Below, piece by piece: positions 1 through 5,138 of a DNA stretch of 5,138 nt. The stretch spans positions 1 to 5,138 of the forward strand of contig CANHKE010000130.1 of assembly GCA_947461155.1 (NCBI GenBank), given 5' to 3'. Every line of letters starts with the position of its first letter. Position 1 is the stretch's first letter. Source of the DNA: Cytophagaceae bacterium (lineage in GTDB: Bacteria > Bacteroidota > Bacteroidia > Cytophagales > Spirosomataceae). A model generated the notes under the pieces. The model was not told the DNA's origin. It did not search any database and saw nothing but the letters and a program-made list of their open reading frames with translations. The position numbers and the translations under genes are program-made.

Positions 1-17
1 AAGCGATTTCATTCTAA
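1..17 (+). CDS. Possible extreme 3' end of an upstream gene (partial)
   Basis: In the third forward frame the first bases read Ala-Ile-Ser-Phe followed by a TAA stop at 15-17, seven bases before the ATG of the RND permease. RND permeases are usually encoded directly after their periplasmic adaptor (HlyD/AcrA type), so an adaptor ending here with a tight operon gap is plausible. Only four codons are visible, and any random sequence could show a stop at this point, so the product cannot be identified from the window. Confidence 0.25.
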
Positions 18-24
18 GCCAACC

Positions 25-3000
25 ATGGAAAAAAATAAAAAGAACGAGCAACTGCCCGAGGGGAAAGGCTTGATTTATAATATGGTCGGCTGGTTAGGCC
101 AAAACCGTACCACCGTTTATATTTTTACATTTATCATTTTTGTGGCTGGTTTGGGTATTTACTCCAGCTTGCCGAAGGAGCAATTCCCAGATATCGTTGT
201 GCCGCAAATGGTCGTACAAACCGTATATGCGGGTACGACGCCTGCTGATATCGAGAATACGATTAACAAACCGATCGAGAAACAATTAAAATCGATCACG
301 GGAATCAAAAGTGTCAAATCGAATGCATTGCAGGATATTTCGGTTATCATCGTTGAATTTAATACGGATGTATCCGTTCCGGTAGCGAAGCAACGGGTGC
401 AAGATGCCGTGGATAAAGCGGGTAATGATTTACCCAAAGATTTGACGCGTGACCCTTCCGTTGCGGAGGTTAACTTCTCGGAATTTCCGATTATGAACAT
501 CAACATTGCCGGAGATTATCCGCTGGATAAGTTGAAGAAATACGCGGAAGATCTACAAGATGAAATCGAAGGAATGCCCGAAATCACGCGTGTGGATATC
601 GTGGGTGCCTTGAAGCGTGAGATTCAGGTGAACTTGGATTTATATAAAATGCAAAGTTATGGCTTGACGTTTTACGATATCCAACAAGCCGTTCAGGGAG
701 AAAATGTAAACATTTCTGGCGGGGATTTGGACGTGAATGGTGTTCGTCGTTCGCTTCGTGTAGTAGGCGAGTTTAAGTCGGTGGATCAATTAGCCAATTT
801 GATGGTGGGTTCTTCTACGGGAGCGCGTGTTCGTTTAAAAGACGTTGCGGATGTTCGTGATGGATTTGAGGAGAAGCAAGATTTTGCGCGCTTGGATAAG
901 AAGTCGGTGATTACCTTAAACGTCATCAAGCGGAGTGGGGCTAACTTAATCAATGCCGCTGACCGGATTGAAAAGACGATCGACGAATTTAGAGAAAGTC
1001 GTTTCCCAGCAGGTTTAGTGGTCTCGGTGACGGCTGATCAGTCTGAGCGTACGCGTGGGGATTTAGCGGATTTGATTAACACCGTAATCCTTGGATTTAT
1101 CTTTGTTGTCGTGGTATTAATGTTCTTCATGGGTGTTCGCGATGCGGCTTTTGTGGGACTATCTGTGCCTTTGTCGGCCTTGCTTACTTTCTTGTTTATG
1201 CCAAGTTTAGACTTTACGTTGAATACCATCGTATTGTTCGCTTTCTTGTTGGGCTTGGGAATTGTAGTGGATGACGCGATTGTGGTGATTGAAAATGCCC
1301 ACCGCTTGTTCAATAATTTTAAGAAGTTGACCATTACGGAAGCGGTTAAATTAGCGGCATCTGAGGTGTTTATTCCTGTTTTAACGGGTACTTTAACGAC
1401 GATTTCTCCATTCTTGCCTTTGTTATTTTGGCCAGGAATTGTGGGTGAATTCATGAAATACTTACCGATTACGTTGATCATTACCTTGTTTGCGTCTCTT
1501 TTTGTGGCCTATGTGATGAACCCTGTTTTTGCGGTTTCATTCATGAAGCGTCATGATGAAGAAGTGAATGACGTGAAGGCACCGAAGTTTGCGGATATTC
1601 GTCGGACCGTTGTGATTTTATTAAGTTTAACGGCCTTTGGTTATGTTCTAGGTTTTGGCTTGGGACATTTTGGATTTGGTAATTTCGGCCTTTTGGCGCT
1701 TGCATTGTATGTGTTTAATCACTTCATCGTGACGCCGAAATGGGTAGTTCCTTTCCAAGAAACGACTTTACCTGCATTTAAAAACGCGTATCGCCGGGCG
1801 ATTTCGTGGGTATTAACGGGGCGCCGACCAATCTATGCGACATTGAGCGCATTTGGTTTATTGGTCGTTACGATTGTATTAATGGGTATTGTTAAGCCAA
1901 AGGTTATTTTCTTCCCAGCGTCTGATCCGGATTACATTTATATTTATTCGAAAATGCCGATTGGCACAGATTCGAAGGTGACGGATTCCGTGACAAAGAT
2001 TGTTGAGCAGCGCGTTTTCGCCTTTATCAAAAAGGAAAATGCGGGTAAGGCGGTCAATTCAGTTATCTCGAATGTGGGTAAAAATGCGGGAGATCCGATG
2101 CAACCTGATCGTGGGGCTACACCGCACAAGAGTAAAGTAACGATTGCTTTTGCGCCTAAGCAGGAGCGTGGTGAAATCTCATCGGGGGTGTTATTAGAGA
2201 AAATTCAGAAGGAATTTTTCGAACGTCCGATCCCAAGTGTCGAGATGGCGATTGAGCGTGAGGCGAAAGGGCCGCCAACGGGCAAGCCTATTTCGATTGA
2301 AATTGCGGGGGATGATTTTGCTGTCCTTCAGGAATTAGAACAAAAAGTACGTAAGATTATTCAGAAGTCTGGAATTGAAGGTATTCAGGAATTGAAATCG
2401 GATTTAGTGACGAATAAACCGGAGATTATCATCGATGTAAATCGGGAGAAAGCGAGCCGTGAAGGTATTTCTTCTGCGCAGGTTGCGATGGCGGTACGTA
2501 CGGGATTGTTTGGAGCTGAGATTTCGAAGTTCCGTGATGTGAAGGATGAATATCCTATTCAGTTACGTTTGAAAGGAGATTCGCGCAATCAAATTGAGAA
2601 ATTATTGTCGATGAATATTACCTACCGCGACATGAATATGGGTGGTGCTTTGCGTCAAGTTCCTTTGAATTCGATTGCTGATATTCGCTATGCAACGTCA
2701 TTTAGCCAGATTAATCGCAAGAATCAGGAGCGTGTGGTTACGTTAGGATCTGATGTGGTTCAAGGGTATAACGCGAATGAGATTGTGGGCGAACTTGAGC
2801 AATTGTTTGAAACGATTGAAATGCCGCAGGGTTATAAGATTCGTATGGGTGGCGAGCAGGAGCAGCAGAAGGAGTCAGGAGAATTCTTAGGCATTGCCTT
2901 TTTGGCGGCCTTGGTATTGATCTATTTGATTTTAGCGACGCAGTTTAATTCGGCGGTGAAGCCATTCATTATTTTTGCTACGATTTTACTTTCGTTGATC

Positions 3001-3453
3001 GGGGTATTATTAGGCTTTATGGCCTTTGGTATGACCTTCTCGGTGATTATGTCGGGTGTGGGTATTATTGCTTTGGCGGGTATCGTCGTGAAGAATGGTA
3101 TCTTATTGATTGAGTTCATTGAGGAGTTGCGATTTAAGCGTGGCTATGATTTACGTGAAGCGATTATTGAGGGTGGCGGAATTCGCTTGACGCCGGTATT
3201 GTTGACGGCATCTGCTGCGGTCTTGGGATTGATTCCGTTGGCTGTAGGTTTGAGCATTGATTTTGTTTCGATGTTTACCGAATTAAATCCGCATATATTC
3301 TTTGGTTCGGAATCGGCGGATTTCTGGGGAATTTTGGCGTGGACGATCATCTTTGGATTGACGTTCTCGACGGTATTAACCCTATTGATTGTGCCGTGTA
3401 TGTATTACATATCGGAGCGAATTAAGCAAAAATTCTTTCCAAAAAGAGCGTAA
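25..3453 (+). CDS. RND-family efflux transporter permease, AcrB-like HAE type
   Basis: This is an inner-membrane proton-driven efflux pump subunit that, by family knowledge, forms a trimer and works with a periplasmic adaptor and an outer-membrane channel. TM1 lies near residues 31-47, followed by a first periplasmic porter region to about 350. TM2-TM6 lie at about 353-507, TM7 at about 604-622, a second porter region runs to about 950, and TM8-TM12 follow. TM4 carries the acidic pair D416-D417 in GLGIVVDDAIVVIEN, TM10 carries K1023 in VVKNGILLIEF, and TM11 carries R1054 in RLTP. These match AcrB D407, D408, K940 and R971. The paired Asp favours the drug/amphiphile (HAE) class over metal pumps of the CusA/CzcA type. 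At 1142 residues it is about 90 longer than AcrB. The surplus includes an extra hydrophobic pair at 528-571 and a longer TM11-TM12 loop. The ATG at 25 was chosen because TM1 follows at the usual distance; the frame stays open to the window edge and no Shine-Dalgarno is seen. The substrate cannot be told from sequence. Confidence 0.95.
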   Translation: MEKNKKNEQLPEGKGLIYNMVGWLGQNRTTVYIFTFIIFVAGLGIYSSLPKEQFPDIVVPQMVVQTVYAGTTPADIENTINKPIEKQLKSITGIKSVKSNALQDISVIIVEFNTDVSVPVAKQRVQDAVDKAGNDLPKDLTRDPSVAEVNFSEFPIMNINIAGDYPLDKLKKYAEDLQDEIEGMPEITRVDIVGALKREIQVNLDLYKMQSYGLTFYDIQQAVQGENVNISGGDLDVNGVRRSLRVVGEFKSVDQLANLMVGSSTGARVRLKDVADVRDGFEEKQDFARLDKKSVITLNVIKRSGANLINAADRIEKTIDEFRESRFPAGLVVSVTADQSERTRGDLADLINTVILGFIFVVVVLMFFMGVRDAAFVGLSVPLSALLTFLFMPSLDFTLNTIVLFAFLLGLGIVVDDAIVVIENAHRLFNNFKKLTITEAVKLAASEVFIPVLTGTLTTISPFLPLLFWPGIVGEFMKYLPITLIITLFASLFVAYVMNPVFAVSFMKRHDEEVNDVKAPKFADIRRTVVILLSLTAFGYVLGFGLGHFGFGNFGLLALALYVFNHFIVTPKWVVPFQETTLPAFKNAYRRAISWVLTGRRPIYATLSAFGLLVVTIVLMGIVKPKVIFFPASDPDYIYIYSKMPIGTDSKVTDSVTKIVEQRVFAFIKKENAGKAVNSVISNVGKNAGDPMQPDRGATPHKSKVTIAFAPKQERGEISSGVLLEKIQKEFFERPIPSVEMAIEREAKGPPTGKPISIEIAGDDFAVLQELEQKVRKIIQKSGIEGIQELKSDLVTNKPEIIIDVNREKASREGISSAQVAMAVRTGLFGAEISKFRDVKDEYPIQLRLKGDSRNQIEKLLSMNITYRDMNMGGALRQVPLNSIADIRYATSFSQINRKNQERVVTLGSDVVQGYNANEIVGELEQLFETIEMPQGYKIRMGGEQEQQKESGEFLGIAFLAALVLIYLILATQFNSAVKPFIIFATILLSLIGVLLGFMAFGMTFSVIMSGVGIIALAGIVVKNGILLIEFIEELRFKRGYDLREAIIEGGGIRLTPVLLTASAAVLGLIPLAVGLSIDFVSMFTELNPHIFFGSESADFWGILAWTIIFGLTFSTVLTLLIVPCMYYISERIKQKFFPKRA

Positions 3454-3478
3454 TTTTTGGTGGTTCAATTAGTTTTTC

Positions 3479-3513
3479 AAAGCCCTCGAACAATGTTCGG
3501 GGGCTTTTTGTTT
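3479..3513 (+). terminator. Rho-independent terminator after the RND permease gene
   Basis: A 13-bp stem pairs 3479-3491 (AAAGCCCTCGAAC) with 3495-3507 (GTTCGGGGGCTTT) around a three-base AAT loop. The only non-Watson-Crick pair is a T-G wobble (3486 with 3500). The T-rich stretch 3505-3513 (TTTTTGTTT) overlaps the base of the stem and continues past it. The hairpin starts 25 bases after the stop of the permease gene. It should end the pump transcript and insulate the downstream gene. The reverse strand has only a short T-run, so efficient termination in that direction is less likely. Confidence 0.9.
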
Positions 3514-3539
3514 GGTATATTCAGGTCAGAAGACTTGTG

Positions 3540-3551
3540 GGCAATTTTGCC
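3540..3551. promoter_or_regulatory. Short palindrome upstream of the GGT-like gene, possible operator
   Basis: GGCAATTTTGCC is an inverted repeat with two 5-bp arms (GGCAA and TTGCC) around a central TT. It lies 48 bases before the start codon of the GGT-like gene and overlaps the candidate -33 TTG element. A two-base spacer is too short for an RNA hairpin loop, so a DNA-binding site is the more natural reading. Twelve-base palindromes of this quality can also occur by chance, and no regulator gene is in view. Confidence 0.2.
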
Positions 3552-3577
3552 AAAAGCGAAAAATCAGATTAACTTAC
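3547..3577 (+). promoter_or_regulatory. Weak candidate Bacteroidota-type promoter for the GGT-like gene
   Basis: The Bacteroidota housekeeping promoter is a TTG near -33 and TAnnTTTG near -7, about 17-23 bases apart. Here a TTG at 3547-3549 is followed after 20 bases by TAACTTAC at 3570-3577, which matches four of the six fixed -7 positions. Transcription would start near 3584 and leave a leader of about 15 bases. A second -7-like box, CAATTTTG at 3542-3549, matches five of six positions but lacks a TTG at a suitable distance. A promoter is expected between the terminator and the gene, but its exact position is uncertain. Confidence 0.2.
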
Positions 3578-3599
3578 CATTTCAAAAAAAACACCAACT

Positions 3600-5138
3600 A
3601 TGAAGTATGTACTCGGATTGCTTCTGCTGCCTTTGAGTTTATTTGCTCAGGATCGGACGTATGGAAAATTATGGGCGACGCGCTCACAGGTTATGGCTCA
3701 AAATGGCATGGTTGCCACGTCTCACCCCTTGTCGACGCAAGCGGCCTTAGATGTCTTAAAAGCCGGCGGAAATGCCATTGATGCTGCGATCGCCGCCAAT
3801 GCCATGGAAGGTGTAGTGGAGCCGCACGTGAATGGAATCGGTGGAGATTTATTTGCGATTGTTTGGGATGCCAAAACGAAAAAATTATATGGATTAAATG
3901 GATCTGGTCGTTCGCCAAAATCCTTGACCTTGGCTGAATTCAAAAAGCGAGGTTTGACGCATATTCCGTCAACGGGTCCGCTACCCGTTTCTGTTCCTGG
4001 TGCTGTGGATGCCTGGTTTGAGCTGCATAAAAAATTCGGGTCTATGCCAATGAGCAAAGTGCTGAATACAGCGGTTAACTATGCTCGTAATGGATTTCCA
4101 GTACATGGTGAATTTGCATCAGCGTTAACGCGTGTAGAGGCAAATTATGGGAAGTTTCCGAATGTGGCGCAGCATTACTATCCTACGGGCAAGACGCCAC
4201 TTGAGGGGGATATTTTTAAGAATCCAAATCTTGCGAATACACTCGAAAAGATTGGTCGGGATGGCCGTGATGCCTTTTACAAAGGGGATATGGCGCGGAC
4301 GATGGATGCGTTTATGAAAAAGAATGGTGGGTTTTTGAGTTATGAAGATTTAGCTACGCACACGTCGACGTGGGTGGAACCCGTTTCGGTTAATTACCGT
4401 GGGTATGATGTGTGGGAGTTGCCACCGAATAGTCAAGGAATCGCCGCCTTGCAGATGTTGACTATTTTGGAAGGATATGATTTCTCCAAAATTAAGTTGG
4501 GATCAGCTGAGCATATTCACTTGTTTACAGAGGCCAAAAAACTTGCGTTCGAGGACCGCGCAAAATATTATGCGGATCCCGAGTTTGCCAAAATTCCGGT
4601 TGCGGAACTCATTTCAGAAGCATATGGCGCGAAACGTCGGGGGCTGATTAACCCGAACCGCGCGGGTCGTCATTATGAAGCAGGAAACCCTGCCCTAAAA
4701 GAGGGAGATACGATCTATTTAACTGTTGCTGATAAAGATGGGAATATGGTTTCATTGATTCAGAGTAACTACCGAGGTTTTGGGTCTGGCATGATGCCAG
4801 ATGGATTAGGGTTCATGTTCCAAGATCGTGGAGAGTTATATAATTTAAAGGAGGGCGAAAATAATACGTATGCTCCAGGTAAAAGACCATTTCAAACAAT
4901 CATTCCGGCTTTTATGACGAAGGATGGCCAACCGGTGATGAGTTTTGGGGTGATGGGTGGAGCATTCCAGCCGATGGGTCACGTGCAGATCGTGATGAAT
5001 GTTGTTGATTTTGGGATGAATGTGCAAGAGGCGGGTGATTTTCCTCGTATAAATCATGAAGGATCTTCCGAGCCTACAGGAGAACAAATGGAATCTACAG
5101 GTGGAACGATCACGCTGGAACATGGCTATCCGTACGAG
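3600..5138 (+). CDS. Secreted gamma-glutamyltransferase-family Ntn hydrolase, YwrD-like (3' end outside window)
   Basis: This is a member of the gamma-glutamyltransferase/cephalosporin-acylase superfamily. These proenzymes cut themselves before a Thr that becomes the N-terminal nucleophile of the small subunit. A signal peptide (MKYVLGLLLLPLSLFA, cleavage near residue 16, no lipobox Cys) points to export to the periplasm. The large subunit opens with the family block VLKAGGNAIDAAIAANA and the GIGGDLF motif. R104 in GSGRSP corresponds to the substrate-binding Arg of E. coli GGT (R114). The predicted cleavage site is D370/T371 in GDTIYLTVADKDGN, where T371 aligns with E. coli T391. The small subunit contains QSNYRGFGSG, KRPFQTIIPAF (428-438) and the oxyanion Gly pair G453-G454. 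The KRPFQT and DRGEL (409-413) segments differ from classical GGT at gamma-glutamyl-binding positions, so the true substrate is uncertain. The ATG at 3600 directly precedes the signal peptide; upstream is A-rich without a Shine-Dalgarno. The frame is open for 513 codons to the window edge; relatives of about 530 residues suggest only a short missing tail. Confidence 0.93.
   Translation, partial: MKYVLGLLLLPLSLFAQDRTYGKLWATRSQVMAQNGMVATSHPLSTQAALDVLKAGGNAIDAAIAANAMEGVVEPHVNGIGGDLFAIVWDAKTKKLYGLNGSGRSPKSLTLAEFKKRGLTHIPSTGPLPVSVPGAVDAWFELHKKFGSMPMSKVLNTAVNYARNGFPVHGEFASALTRVEANYGKFPNVAQHYYPTGKTPLEGDIFKNPNLANTLEKIGRDGRDAFYKGDMARTMDAFMKKNGGFLSYEDLATHTSTWVEPVSVNYRGYDVWELPPNSQGIAALQMLTILEGYDFSKIKLGSAEHIHLFTEAKKLAFEDRAKYYADPEFAKIPVAELISEAYGAKRRGLINPNRAGRHYEAGNPALKEGDTIYLTVADKDGNMVSLIQSNYRGFGSGMMPDGLGFMFQDRGELYNLKEGENNTYAPGKRPFQTIIPAFMTKDGQPVMSFGVMGGAFQPMGHVQIVMNVVDFGMNVQEAGDFPRINHEGSSEPTGEQMESTGGTITLEHGYPYE

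Noticed and set aside
1038..1481. Reverse-strand open frame of 147 codons opposite the RND permease
   Set aside because: It is antisense to TM2-TM6 of the pump. Its low-complexity product, rich in Lys, Thr, Asn and Ser, is what the complement of hydrophobic-helix codons gives. No evidence of independent coding.
25..3453. Heavy-metal efflux (CusA/CzcA) assignment for the RND permease
   Set aside because: TM4 has the Asp-Asp pair typical of HAE pumps instead of the single-Asp DG(A/S) pattern of metal pumps, and no methionine-based metal-relay pattern was evident.
3512..3781. Open forward frame of 89 codons beginning with a TTG inside the intergenic region
   Set aside because: It overlaps the GGT-like gene in another frame, has no recognisable domain, and its start would lie in the T-tract of the terminator. 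It is a shadow frame.
3691..4057. Two overlapping reverse-strand open frames of 75 and 111 codons
   Set aside because: Both lie antisense to the conserved N-terminal half of the GGT-like gene, whose forward translation matches family motifs throughout. The reverse products show no recognisable features.
4845..5123. Reverse-strand open frame of 92 codons near the window end
   Set aside because: It is antisense to the conserved small-subunit region of the GGT-like gene, and its His/Arg-rich product resembles no known family.
3600..5138. Frameshift or pseudogene explanation for the missing stop of the GGT-like gene
   Set aside because: The frame is continuous with family motifs in the right order up to the final base. 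The lack of a stop is simply because the window ends inside the gene.

Overview
The window looks like a chromosomal segment from a member of the Bacteroidota, possibly the Cytophagia. Neither start codon has a Shine-Dalgarno sequence: the second gene is preceded by an A-rich leader. The RND pump resembles the long, roughly 1,100 to 1,150-residue permeases common in that phylum. This placement is inferred from style; there is no rRNA or marker gene to confirm it.

Layout: (1) Positions 1-24 hold at most the last few codons of an upstream gene, possibly ending at the TAA at 15-17. (2) Positions 25-3453 encode a complete 1142-residue inner-membrane RND efflux permease of the AcrB-like HAE type, with an intact proton-relay set (D416, D417, K1023, R1054). 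It has an additional hydrophobic hairpin between TM6 and TM7. (3) Positions 3454-3599 are a 146-bp intergenic region with a strong intrinsic terminator at its start, then a short palindrome and a weak promoter candidate. (4) From 3600 to the window edge runs a secreted gamma-glutamyltransferase-superfamily protein (Ntn hydrolase). It is 513 codons long without a stop, so the 3' end lies outside the window. Its predicted catalytic threonine (T371) is present, but several residues that classical GGTs use to hold the gamma-glutamyl group are replaced. This places it in the YwrD-like branch rather than among canonical glutathione hydrolases.

The two genes point the same way but are separated by a terminator, so they are probably independent transcription units. 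The pump most likely belongs to an operon that starts upstream, with an adaptor and perhaps an outer-membrane factor. I see no mobile element, CRISPR array, tRNA, rRNA or riboswitch, and no convincing previously undescribed system. The points most worth a second look are the extra hairpin in the pump and the altered substrate pocket of the GGT-like enzyme.
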